DNA of 40,531 bases. It comes from Bacteroidales bacterium (GTDB taxonomy: Bacteria; Bacteroidota; Bacteroidia; Bacteroidales; FEN-979). The notes under the pieces are model-generated. The model ran no database searches. It was not told the origin of the DNA and was given only the letters and a program-made list of their open reading frames with translations. Where the stretch lies: contig JALNWE010000024.1 of assembly GCA_023231065.1 (NCBI GenBank), positions 1 through 40,531 of the forward strand. Reading direction: 5' to 3'. This document shows positions 17,721 through 25,597 of this stretch, piece by piece; position 1 is the first letter of the stretch; every line of letters starts with the position of its first letter. The position numbers and the translations under genes were made by a program.

Positions 17721-18905
17721 TTAATTCTGTGGCTGGTTCCCGGGATACCGGGATACATACAATTTTCTGACTTCCAGAAGAATGAGTTGTTTTAACAGGT
17801 CAACATTTATTTTCCGGGTAGCTGAAATGAAGAGGCTGGGGACATTCTCCCTAGCCATCCAGGTTTTCTCAAGTTCCTCCAGGGTAATGTTTTCCCTGGT
17901 AAGTGGCGTAAGGTCATCGGGCTCTTTGGGCGTAAACTGATAAGCATCCATTTTATTGAACAGCATGATGACCGGCTTATCCAGGGCATTGATTTCGGCA
18001 AGTGTTTGTTTGACCACGTTGATTTGCTCTTCAAATCCAGGATGGCTGATATCGGCGACATGGATCAGCAGATCAGCTTCGCGCACTTCGTCGAGTGTCG
18101 ATTTAAAGGATTCGATCAGGGAATGAGGTAATTTACGGATGAAACCAACGGTATCGGACAGAAGGAATGGTTGATTGTCAATGACTACTTTACGGACGGT
18201 GGTTTCAAGCGTGGCAAAAAGTTTATTCTCAGCAAAGAGGTCCGTCTTTGATAACAGGTTCATAATAGTGGATTTGCCCACATTGGTGTAGCCCACCAGG
18301 GCGACCCGGATCATATCGCGACGATGTTTCCTTTGGGTGGATTTTTGTTTATCGATCTCCTTCAGTTTCTCTTTCAGTAACGAGATCCGGTACCGTAAAA
18401 TCCGCCGGTCAGTTTCGATTTCCTGTTCACCTGGGCCTCTCAAACCGATCCCGCCTCTTTGTTTTTCAAGGTGGGTCCACATCCTCGTAAGCCGTGGGAG
18501 CAGGTACTCGTTTTGAGCGAGTTCAACCTGCGTCCTTGCATAGGATGTTTTCGCCCTCCGCGCAAAAATATCGAGAATGAGACTATTACGGTCGATGATA
18601 CGGACAGCAAGTTCTTTTTCAATAGTACGGATCTGAACCGGAGAAAGGGCATCGTCAAACACAGCCATATTGACTGGATTACCGGTTATCCATTCTCTGA
18701 TCTCATGTAATTTTCCGCTGCCGACATAGCATTTAGGGTCGGCATAGTCCAGCTTCTGTATAAATCTTTTAACCGGGATCCCACCTGCTGTTTCGACAAG
18801 AAATGCCAACTCGTCCAGATATTCATTCGTTAGTTCAAAATTCTGGGTCCTGGTTGCCAATCCAATCAATAAAACGGTTTCTTTTACAGGCGCTGTATCA
18901 ATCAT
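17721..18905 (-). CDS. hflX: GTPase HflX
   Basis: 394 residues. The N-terminal HflX domain contains VETAGGIPVKRFIQKLDYADPKCYVGSGK and VFDDALSPVQIRTIE, followed by a helical linker with GGIGLRGPGEQEIETDRR. The G domain has G1 GYTNVGKST (about residue 205), the G2 region TLETTVR, G3 DTVGFIRKLPHSLIESF, G4 NKMD and G5 ISATRK. HflX binds 50S subunits and splits stalled ribosomes, especially under stress. It lies upstream of lnt, separated by a gap containing the lnt promoter. It ends soon after the G domain (YPGNQPQN), without the extended C-terminus some family members have. Confidence 0.96.
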   Translation of the reverse strand: MIDTAPVKETVLLIGLATRTQNFELTNEYLDELAFLVETAGGIPVKRFIQKLDYADPKCYVGSGKLHEIREWITGNPVNMAVFDDALSPVQIRTIEKELAVRIIDRNSLILDIFARRAKTSYARTQVELAQNEYLLPRLTRMWTHLEKQRGGIGLRGPGEQEIETDRRILRYRISLLKEKLKEIDKQKSTQRKHRRDMIRVALVGYTNVGKSTIMNLLSKTDLFAENKLFATLETTVRKVVIDNQPFLLSDTVGFIRKLPHSLIESFKSTLDEVREADLLIHVADISHPGFEEQINVVKQTLAEINALDKPVIMLFNKMDAYQFTPKEPDDLTPLTRENITLEELEKTWMARENVPSLFISATRKINVDLLKQLILLEVRKLYVSRYPGNQPQN

Positions 18906-18986
18906 TTATTAAAAGGGGTATCCATAATCCCGTGTGAAAATTATTAGTAATTTTATCCATTGGTCCAATTTATCCGGAACGATATG

Positions 18987-18994
18987 CAAAAGTA
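18987..18994 (-). promoter_or_regulatory. -7 element upstream of hflX
   Basis: On the minus strand this reads TACTTTTG (TAnnTTTG), 81 bases before the hflX ATG, in the gap shared with the divergent histidine kinase gene. No clear -33 element was seen. Confidence 0.4.
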
Positions 18995-19006
18995 AGATTT
19001 TTAAAC

Positions 19007-21049
19007 ATGAACGAAGAGCTCAATTCACCTGCAGAAAATATTTCGCGGGAATTATCATCACCCCTCATCCTTTTTCCGGGACTCCAATCCGGTGAAATAT
19101 ATAGAAAACTTGTTTTGGCTTCTCCCGATGTCATTACCATTACCGATTTGAAAGGGACCATACTTTACGTCTCTCCGGTTACATTAAAAATCTTTGGCGG
19201 GGATGAACGGGATATCCTTGGGACCCGGATATTTGACTGGGTTGCTGAAGTTCACAAAGAAAAAACGTTGGTCAATTTTCGTACACTATTGGACGGGCTG
19301 GACCCGGAAGATAGCCAGTATGTATTAAAGAGAGTGGATGGATCGGAATTTTACAGTGAAATTCATTCATCCCTGCTTACAGACAAGGATGATAAAACAG
19401 TTGGAATTACCTTTACCATCCGCGATATTACGAAACGTAAAAAAGAACAGAAAGAACTTGAACAAAATGAGAACCGCTACAAACTGCTTTTCGAATCCGC
19501 CCATGACTCTATCTTTTTAATGAACGGCCCCATCGTTTTCGATTGTAATTCAAAAGCGTTGGATACCTTCGGGTGCCTGAAGGAAGAAATTGTAGGGACA
19601 TCACCCTGGGATTTTTCGCCGCCGCTTCAGCCGGATGGATCTGATTCCATTCAAAAGGCCAAAGAAAAGATAAAAGCGGCTTTAAACGGAAACCCCCAGC
19701 AATTTGAATGGAAACAAAGAAAGTTGAACGGAACGCTTTTCGATTCCGAAGTCAGTCTGAATACTATCACTATTGGTGATAACGCGTATTTGCAGGCCCT
19801 GGTCAGAAATATTTCCAAGCGGAAAAAAGCGGATGACCAACTGAGAAAGTTCAGTGAATGCATGTTGTCATTTTCTTCGGATCCATCTTACAATATTAAT
19901 TTGCTGACTACTCTTTGCGGAGAGATAATGGGTGCGGTTTGTTCATTGTACACCCGGAAACGCCGCGACCTGATGCATTCTTCCGGTACATGGAACATCC
20001 CGGATGAATTTAAAACAGCCTCCTATTCAAAAGGATACCTTTGTTTTGATACTTTTAGCAATGACAATCAGGATATCTATCTGGTAAGGGATTTACAGAA
20101 AACCTCCTATTGCCAAACCGACCCTATTGTTTCGTTGAACAGGATCATGACGTACGCGGGAAAAATGGTCCATGCAGGAAGTGGCCCAATTGGCGTACTT
20201 TCTGCTTTTTTTCACAATGATTATATCCCTGATGCTGCTGACCGGTATTTGATGTTCCTGATCGCTTCTGTTATAGGAGTGGAAGAAGAACGAAAATCGT
20301 CACAGGATAAAATGGTCAGATACACGGAAGAACTCAGGGAGTTAAATAATACGAAAGACAAATTTTTTTCCATCATTGCCCATGATCTGAAAGGCCCTTT
20401 CAATGCAATCATGGGATTTTCTGATATTCTTACTACTGAATGGGATAATTATTCGGAGGAAGAACGTCAGAATTTCATCCGGAATATCTATTCTTCAGCC
20501 AGGAACACTTACCGTTTACTGGAAAATCTTTTGGAGTGGGCTTCCACTCAGACAGGTATAATTCATTTTCAACCCGCCCGAATTGATTTAAGCCTCCTTG
20601 CCAACGATGTAGTGATTTTTTTACGGGAACAGGCTGAAAAGAAGCAGATCAAGGTTTATACCGCGGTAAATTTCAATACCTCAGTGATGGCAGACGAGAA
20701 TATGGTACGGACCGTTTTCCGGAATGTCGTTTCCAATGCCATAAAATTCACGCCTGAAGGTGGCCAGGTAAAGATTCTGGCCCATAAAATAGCAGCCACA
20801 ACGGATCAACCATCCATGATTGAAGTTTGTGTGGAGGATACCGGGGTTGGCATTGAACCTGATTTGTTGACAAAGCTTTTCCGGATCGATGAAAAGATTG
20901 GGGCATCCGGCACCGCGCAGGAAAAAGGAACAGGATTGGGGTTAATCCTTTGCCGGGAACTGATCGAGAAAAATCATGGAATGATATATGTAGAAAGCGA
21001 ACCCGGGAAAGGGAGCCGGTTTTGCTTTACCCTTCCAATGGCAGAATAA
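19007..21049 (+). CDS. Soluble PAS-PAS-GAF-like sensor histidine kinase
   Basis: 680 residues with no signal peptide or membrane segment. PAS 1 spans about residues 35-150 (LVLASPDVITITDLKGTILYVS ... ITFTIRDITKRKKE) and PAS 2 about 155-275 (RYKLLFESAHDSIFLM ... VRNISKRKKADDQL). A GAF-like region at about 285-435 includes a conserved-looking GPIGVLSAFF. HisKA has phospho-acceptor His in FFSIIAHDLKGPFNAIMG. HATPase_c has N box NAIKFTP, G1 DTGVGIEP and G2 GTGLGL (about 641). It should autophosphorylate in response to a cytosolic signal. No receiver domain is fused and no response regulator is adjacent, so its partner is encoded elsewhere. The ligand is unknown. It converges on trpS. Confidence 0.93.
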   Translation: MNEELNSPAENISRELSSPLILFPGLQSGEIYRKLVLASPDVITITDLKGTILYVSPVTLKIFGGDERDILGTRIFDWVAEVHKEKTLVNFRTLLDGLDPEDSQYVLKRVDGSEFYSEIHSSLLTDKDDKTVGITFTIRDITKRKKEQKELEQNENRYKLLFESAHDSIFLMNGPIVFDCNSKALDTFGCLKEEIVGTSPWDFSPPLQPDGSDSIQKAKEKIKAALNGNPQQFEWKQRKLNGTLFDSEVSLNTITIGDNAYLQALVRNISKRKKADDQLRKFSECMLSFSSDPSYNINLLTTLCGEIMGAVCSLYTRKRRDLMHSSGTWNIPDEFKTASYSKGYLCFDTFSNDNQDIYLVRDLQKTSYCQTDPIVSLNRIMTYAGKMVHAGSGPIGVLSAFFHNDYIPDAADRYLMFLIASVIGVEEERKSSQDKMVRYTEELRELNNTKDKFFSIIAHDLKGPFNAIMGFSDILTTEWDNYSEEERQNFIRNIYSSARNTYRLLENLLEWASTQTGIIHFQPARIDLSLLANDVVIFLREQAEKKQIKVYTAVNFNTSVMADENMVRTVFRNVVSNAIKFTPEGGQVKILAHKIAATTDQPSMIEVCVEDTGVGIEPDLLTKLFRIDEKIGASGTAQEKGTGLGLILCRELIEKNHGMIYVESEPGKGSRFCFTLPMAE

Positions 21050-21075
21050 CAATTGACTAATAACCACGTGAATTT

Positions 21076-22071
21076 TCAGAAGGGTTTGAAGCCGATTATA
21101 TCGCGGATTTCACGGATGGTTTTACCGGCGCTTTCCCTGGCTTTTTCAGCGCCCAGGTTGGTTACTTTTTTAAGGTATTCATGATCAGAATCCAAAGCCG
21201 CCATTTTTTCCCGGAACGGAGAGGTAAAGCGGATTATATCTTCAGCTAACTGTTTTTTGAGGTCGCCATAACGGATGGAGCCTGAACGATATAGGCTTTC
21301 AAAGTGTTCAAGCGCTTCATTCCCGGAGAAGTAAGCCAATAGGGTGAAAAGGTTCTCAACTCCCTGCGATCTGGGTTGATCAGGATCAACCGGGCCTGAA
21401 TCGGTTACGGCCCTCATTACCTTCTTGCGGATCATTTCAGGACTATCGGCCAAAAATATAGCGCTGGATCCATTGTCGGATTTCGACATTTTCGGGCTCC
21501 CGTCCAAACCTGGAATTTTTATCAGCTCTTCTCCGAAGTTGTAAGCAACCGGTTCGGGAAAGAAATTTACCTTATAGAGCCGGTTGAAACGGTTGGCAAA
21601 GGTACGGGCCATCTCAAGATGTTGTTCCTGATCTTTACCCACCGGCACCTGTTGCGCTTTATGGATGATGATATCGGCCGCCATCAGCGTCGGGTAAGTG
21701 AGCAAACCGACATTTACGTTCTGAGGCTGGTTTCTGATTTTTTCCTTGAAAGAAGTGCAACGTTCGAGCTCGCCAATATAGGCGTTCATGTTGAGCAAAA
21801 GGTAGAGCTCGGCAGTTTCCGGCAGGTCGCTTTGAATATACAAGGTTGCTTTCTCAGGGTTCAGTCCACAAGCTAAGAATTCGACCAACACGGTTTTAAC
21901 GTTCCCGTGGAGATCGGCCGGAGTGGGATGAGTTGTCAGGGAATGATAGTCGGCAATAAAGAAAAAGCAATTATTTTCTTCCTGCATTTTTACAAAATTC
22001 CTGATTGCCCCGAAATAATTTCCGAGATGAAGGTTACCAGTGGGGCGGATACCGCTTACTACAAGAGCCAT
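21076..22071 (-). CDS. trpS: Tryptophanyl-tRNA synthetase
   Basis: A class I aminoacyl-tRNA synthetase of 331 residues, the usual bacterial length. The HIGH-equivalent is in SGIRPTGNLHLGNYFGA; the tRNA/Trp pocket includes PTLMAADIIIHKAQQVPVGKDQEQHLE; the KMSKS loop is GSPKMSKSDNG. It charges tRNA-Trp with tryptophan. It lies 47 bases downstream of the RNase G/E gene on the same strand and may be co-transcribed with it. No Trp-rich leader ORF or T-box-like leader was seen in that gap. Confidence 0.97.
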   Translation of the reverse strand: MALVVSGIRPTGNLHLGNYFGAIRNFVKMQEENNCFFFIADYHSLTTHPTPADLHGNVKTVLVEFLACGLNPEKATLYIQSDLPETAELYLLLNMNAYIGELERCTSFKEKIRNQPQNVNVGLLTYPTLMAADIIIHKAQQVPVGKDQEQHLEMARTFANRFNRLYKVNFFPEPVAYNFGEELIKIPGLDGSPKMSKSDNGSSAIFLADSPEMIRKKVMRAVTDSGPVDPDQPRSQGVENLFTLLAYFSGNEALEHFESLYRSGSIRYGDLKKQLAEDIIRFTSPFREKMAALDSDHEYLKKVTNLGAEKARESAGKTIREIRDIIGFKPF

Positions 22072-22118
22072 AATAATTTAAGATTTACGATTTTTACACT
22101 ATATCCCAACCCCGGCAT

Positions 22119-23669
22119 CTACATTTTAATCTCGTCCCCGGTTTTGTTGAAGAAGTGATATTCGAGGAAATGGGATGAATTTTGCTTTGTTATTTTTACT
22201 CTTTGACCGAATTTACGCCACCATTTCCAACGATAATTAAACCAACCACAGGTAAGATAAGCATAAACATAAGGGTGGACCAGGAGGGTAAGGTTTTTTT
22301 CATTCTGTTCGCGGATGAGATAGCCCAGGTTATTTTCGATATCATCGACAAGCAGGATTGTGGGTCGGATTTCCCCGGTCCCTTCACAGGAAGGGCATTT
22401 TTCGAGGATCTGCACATTCGTTTCCGGCCGTACCCTTTGCCGGGTGATCTGGACCAATCCGAATTTGCTGGGAGGAAGGATGGAATGTTTGGCCCGGTCG
22501 CGTTTCATCTCATCGCGCAATGTCTCAAAGAGTCTCCGGCGGTTCAATCCCTGGGTCATATCTATGAAATCGATCACGATAATACCTCCCATATCGCGAA
22601 GGCGTAGTTGCCTTGCCACTTCAGTAGCGGCTTCAAGATTTACCTCGATGGCATTGGTTTCCTGGTTCTGGTCCTGGTTAACGCGGTGTCCGCTGTTGAT
22701 GTCAATTACATGAAGCGCTTCGGTATGCTCAATAACGAGATAGGTTCCGCTTTTGATCGTAACAATCTTCCCGAATGAGTTCTTTATCTGTTTGTCGATA
22801 CCGTATTGCTCAAATATTGGGACTTTTCCGGTGTGTAATTTGACGATACTGACTTTGTCGGGGGATATTTTCTGGATGTAATTCCGGATATCTTCATAAA
22901 TAACCGGGTCGTTCACCACGATACTGTGAAACGATTCATTGAGGGCATCGCGAAGGATGGCTGAAGTACGGTCGATCTCCCCGATGATTTTTTGAGGAGG
23001 TTTGGCCGTCGCTAATTTCAGGGTAATGGTTTCCCACCTTTTATACAAGGCCCTCAGGTCCGCATCCAGATCCGCGACCAGTTTGTTTTCAGCCACAGTA
23101 CGGATGATGACCCCACAATTTTTCGGTTTAATGCTGGTCAGCAGCCTTTTCAACCGGTTTCTTTCCTCGGCGCTCTTGATTTTTTGGGAAACAGAGATCT
23201 TGTCGGAAAAAGGCATCAGGACAAGGTATCTCCCCGCGAATGCAATTTCGGAGGTGACCCTTGGCCCCTTTGTCGAGATCGGTTCTTTGGCAATCTGAAC
23301 CAGAATATTGGCATTTGGCTTCAGTACCTGGTTGATCTTCCCGGTTTTCTGGATATCGCTTTCAAGTTCGAAATCACTGATGGATACGCTGGCCCCATTA
23401 CCACTTTGGACCGCTTTCATATATTTCAGCAATGACTGGACTTGCGGGCCCAGATCAAGATAATGCAAAAAGGCGTCCTTTTCATAACCAACATCCACGA
23501 AAGCAGCATTTAAACCGGGCATGATCTTCTTGATTTTGCCCAAATAAATATCGCCAACGGAATATTCGTTGTTGGATTTTTCTTTGTTTAACTCTACGAG
23601 AAGTTTGTCTTCAAGTAAGGCAATTTCAACTTCGGAAGAAGTCGAATTGATGATTAATTCCTTATTCAC
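22119..23669 (-). CDS. rng: Ribonuclease E/G family endoribonuclease
   Basis: 516 residues starting at a GTG (MNKELIINSTSSEVEIALLED), with no in-frame ATG nearby. The S1 domain is at about 37-125 (GDIYLGKIKKIMPGLNAAFVDVGYEKDAFLH). The DNase I-like catalytic part has HVIDINSGH (first metal Asp, about residue 325) and GGIIVIDFIDM (second, about 365). The Zn-link CPSCEGTG is near residue 426. There is no long RNase E scaffold tail, so it is RNase G-like in architecture. It processes rRNA and degrades mRNA. Its C-terminal tail is rich in Trp and Lys. The operon upstream encodes HU and a tiny bS22/mS38-like protein. Confidence 0.95.
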   Translation of the reverse strand: MNKELIINSTSSEVEIALLEDKLLVELNKEKSNNEYSVGDIYLGKIKKIMPGLNAAFVDVGYEKDAFLHYLDLGPQVQSLLKYMKAVQSGNGASVSISDFELESDIQKTGKINQVLKPNANILVQIAKEPISTKGPRVTSEIAFAGRYLVLMPFSDKISVSQKIKSAEERNRLKRLLTSIKPKNCGVIIRTVAENKLVADLDADLRALYKRWETITLKLATAKPPQKIIGEIDRTSAILRDALNESFHSIVVNDPVIYEDIRNYIQKISPDKVSIVKLHTGKVPIFEQYGIDKQIKNSFGKIVTIKSGTYLVIEHTEALHVIDINSGHRVNQDQNQETNAIEVNLEAATEVARQLRLRDMGGIIVIDFIDMTQGLNRRRLFETLRDEMKRDRAKHSILPPSKFGLVQITRQRVRPETNVQILEKCPSCEGTGEIRPTILLVDDIENNLGYLIREQNEKNLTLLVHPYVYAYLTCGWFNYRWKWWRKFGQRVKITKQNSSHFLEYHFFNKTGDEIKM

Positions 23670-23748
23670 GTTTTTCCATATTTTTTAAGCTACATCGGAA
23701 TTTCCGGTAGCGGTGGAGATGACCTAAGGAATTGTAGCAGCAGGATGG

Positions 23749-23838
23749 TTATTTCTTCTTGTGTCTATTCTTGCGCAAGCGTTTTTTCCGCTTGTGCGTT
23801 GCCATCTTATGTCTCTTTCTTTTCTTACCACTTGGCAT
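23749..23838 (-). CDS. 29-residue very basic protein, bS22/mS38 (COX24_C)-like candidate ribosomal protein
   Basis: A 29-codon ORF, ATG at 23838 and TAA at 23749-23751. It starts MPSGKKRKRHKMATHKRKKR and continues LRKNRHKKK; 19 of 29 residues are Lys, Arg or His. The pattern KM(A/S)xxKxxKxLRKxR resembles mycobacterial bS22 and the C-terminus of mitochondrial mS38/AURKAIP1, which sit near the decoding centre. It lies between the HU gene (gap 22 bases) and rng (gap 79) on the same strand, a typical setting for a conserved small basic protein in Bacteroidota. The homology is by eye. The function as a ribosomal subunit protein is inference; translation is supported by the clean start, stop and extreme composition. 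Confidence 0.72.
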   Translation of the reverse strand: MPSGKKRKRHKMATHKRKKRLRKNRHKKK

Positions 23839-23860
23839 AATATATTCAGCTTAGAAGGTG

Positions 23861-24151
23861 TTATTTCACTTTTACGTGAGACTTAACTTTATTTACAAAT
23901 GTTTTGGCTGGCTTGAAAGCAGGGATATTGTGGGCGGGAATAATAAGGGTAGTGTTTTTCGAAATATTTCTCCCGGTTTTTTCAGCTCTTTTTTTAATGA
24001 TGAAGCTCCCAAATCCTCTCAGGTAAACATTTTGACCAGTGGACATGGAGTTTTTAATCGAGTCCATAAAAGCTTCGACAGTGGCCTGGACGGCTACTTT
24101 CTCAATGCCAGTTTTATTAGCAATTTCTGCTACAATTTCTGCTTTTGTCAT
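23861..24151 (-). CDS. HU/IHF family DNA-binding protein
   Basis: 96 residues with the full bacterial histone-like fold: MTKAEIVAEIANKTGIEK (helix 1), VEAFMDSIKNSMSTGQNVYLRGFGSF (helix 2 and beta saddle), then the DNA-gripping arm with KRAEKTGRNISKNTTLIIPAHNIPAFKPAKTF. In most HU proteins RNPxTG forms the arm; here it reads TGRNISKNTTLIIPA. It bends DNA and shapes the nucleoid. It is first in a likely operon with the small basic protein and rng. The region from 24227 to the mutY promoter is AT-rich, with a short TATCCGGTACCCGGTATCCG word but no other gene. Confidence 0.95.
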   Translation of the reverse strand: MTKAEIVAEIANKTGIEKVAVQATVEAFMDSIKNSMSTGQNVYLRGFGSFIIKKRAEKTGRNISKNTTLIIPAHNIPAFKPAKTFVNKVKSHVKVK

Positions 24152-24218
24152 TTTTGATAATTTAATAGTTATATATATTGTTAATACTGAATATCTTTTG
24201 TTTCCGGGAAACGGGTTG

Positions 24219-24226
24219 CAAATATA
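24219..24226 (-). promoter_or_regulatory. -7 element of the HU gene operon
   Basis: On the minus strand this reads TATATTTG, an exact TAnnTTTG, 68 bases before the HU ATG. The -33 element is not clear. Confidence 0.5.
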
Positions 24227-24339
24227 TGAATTTTTTGAACCACAATGAAATAAATGAAAATTTTCTTCTGGTATTGAATTCAGAATGATGTAAATATATC
24301 CGGTACCCGGTATCCGCTATCCAGCAACCGTCTTAACTG

Positions 24340-24347
24340 TATATTTG
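24340..24347 (+). promoter_or_regulatory. -7 element of mutY
   Basis: TATATTTG (TAnnTTTG), 21 bases before the ATG at 24369. The in-frame TTG at 24345 lies inside this element, arguing against it as the mutY start. Confidence 0.55.
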
Positions 24348-24368
24348 CATCCGGAAAATCGGAGAAAA

Positions 24369-25415
24369 ATGGACTTTACTTCACAGATGCTGGAATGGTA
24401 TGAACATAACAAGAGGGATTTGCCCTGGAGGAGGATCCGTGACCCTTACCTGATCTGGGTTTCGGAAATTATTTTGCAGCAAACAAGGATCGATCAGGGA
24501 TTGCCGTACTACCAGAGATTTATAACTGCTTTTCCCGATATCAGATCGCTGGCGACTGCCGATGAAAAAGACATTATGAAAATCTGGCAGGGCCTTGGAT
24601 ATTATTCCCGCGCAGTAAATATGCACAAGGCTTCGTTGATAATCATGAACGATTTCAATGGCCAATTCCCCGGTTCCTATGAGGCAATCCGCGGCTTACC
24701 CGGGATTGGCGATTATACCGCTGCTGCCATTGCTTCTATTGCATTTCATCTCCCTTTCCCGGTTGTTGATGGTAATGTGATCCGGTTTTTCTCCCGTCAC
24801 TTTGGGGTGAAGGAGCCTGTGAATTCGGCAAAGGCAAAGCAAATTATCCGGGAGATAGCGACTGGGCTTATAGACCATCAGCATCCGGGTTCGTTTAACC
24901 AGGCAATTATGGAATATGGCGCCAGGACATGCATTCCGGGCATCCCCATGTGTGATTCATGCTGTTTTGAACAATCCTGCTTTGCTTATAGCCATAATTC
25001 AGTCGGCCTATTACCGGTTAAAAATAAAAAAGTAAGACAGCGTACCCGGTATTTTAACTATCTCGTGATCACATCTGATAATGAAAACGCCTGGATCATG
25101 AGAAAAAGAGTTGCACAGGATATATGGAAAGGATTATATGACTTCCCACTGATTGAAACGGCCAAACTACTTTCCCTGAAGTCACTGAAAGCAACGCGGG
25201 ATTGGTCCCTGATCGAAAAAATGAACCCCGGCCCACTGATCCGATGTTCAGGTCAGTTTCGCCATATCCTTACCCATCAGGTGATCGTTGCCCGTTTTTT
25301 CAGGATATCGGTCAGTAAAGTTAATGTCGTCCCGGAGGGTTGTATTCAGGTCAGGGACCTGACAAAAATTCCCGTACCCAGGTTGATTGAAAAATACCTT
25401 CAAAATTTGGTGTAG
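24369..25415 (+). CDS. mutY: A/G-specific adenine DNA glycosylase
   Basis: 348 residues from the ATG at 24369. The helix-hairpin-helix glycosylase core has SEIILQQTRID (catalytic Glu, about 33), LPGIGDYTAAAIASIAF (HhH) and FPVVDGNVIRFFSRHFG (catalytic Asp, about 132). The [4Fe-4S] ligands follow the MutY spacing C-x6-C-x2-C-x5-C in CIPGIPMCDSCCFEQSC, with one additional Cys. A C-terminal NUDIX-like domain from about residue 225 recognises 8-oxoG. The enzyme removes adenine mispaired with 8-oxoguanine. In many Bacteroidota mutY precedes ssb, gldE and gldD; here two metal-transport genes separate it from ssb. Confidence 0.96.
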   Translation: MDFTSQMLEWYEHNKRDLPWRRIRDPYLIWVSEIILQQTRIDQGLPYYQRFITAFPDIRSLATADEKDIMKIWQGLGYYSRAVNMHKASLIIMNDFNGQFPGSYEAIRGLPGIGDYTAAAIASIAFHLPFPVVDGNVIRFFSRHFGVKEPVNSAKAKQIIREIATGLIDHQHPGSFNQAIMEYGARTCIPGIPMCDSCCFEQSCFAYSHNSVGLLPVKNKKVRQRTRYFNYLVITSDNENAWIMRKRVAQDIWKGLYDFPLIETAKLLSLKSLKATRDWSLIEKMNPGPLIRCSGQFRHILTHQVIVARFFRISVSKVNVVPEGCIQVRDLTKIPVPRLIEKYLQNLV

Positions 25416-25440
25416 AAACCAGCCTTTTAATTATTTTAAT

Positions 25441-25448
25441 TATTTTTG
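25441..25448 (+). promoter_or_regulatory. -7 element for the MgtE-like/NRAMP operon
   Basis: TATTTTTG matches TAnnTTTG. It implies a transcription start near 25455 and a long leader of about 143 nt before the ATG at 25598. Confidence 0.45.
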
Positions 25449-25454
25449 CGGCGC

Positions 25455-25597
25455 TCAATAATATTTATATCCATAATGGACGACGGACCTGCGGGACAGA
25501 TTCAATATAAACCACCCCGTCACTGACCGGTGTTTAGCCTGATTTATATCAGGCTTCTGCATCCTTCATTGACGCGGAAAACAGGAAGGAGGCTGAA
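25455..25597 (+). promoter_or_regulatory. Candidate cis-regulatory leader upstream of the MgtE-like/NRAMP operon
   Basis: The leader holds three elements. A 16-codon ORF spans 25476-25526 (MDDGPAGQIQYKPPRH). A perfect 8-bp stem with a TTAT loop lies at 25536-25555 (AGCCTGAT/ATCAGGCT). Further on, CCTTC at 25563-25567 can pair with GAAGG in the strong SD region AGGAAGGAGG, which lies just before the ATG. SD sequences are unusual in Bacteroidota, so this one stands out. I could not match it to the M-box or yybP-ykoY consensus. A metal-responsive switch or leader-peptide control is inference from context. Confidence 0.45.
25476..25526 (+). CDS. Possible 16-residue leader peptide
   Basis: ATG to TGA encodes MDDGPAGQIQYKPPRH, with an acidic start and a Pro-Pro-Arg near the end. 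Acidic or proline-rich nascent peptides control some Mg2+ transporter leaders (for example mgtL in enterics). No SD is visible, and an ORF this short can arise by chance, so it is a weak call. Confidence 0.2.
   Translation: MDDGPAGQIQYKPPRH

Noticed and set aside
21050..21075. Possible terminator between the histidine kinase and trpS
   Set aside because: The 26-base gap contains no stem followed by a T-run.
23858..24157. ORF of 99 codons antisense to the HU gene
   Set aside because: A shadow of the HU coding region with no recognisable domain.
25455..25597. M-box, yybP-ykoY or NiCo riboswitch
   Set aside because: The conserved core sequences of these classes were not seen; only GGGACAG is shared with NiCo, which is too short to call.
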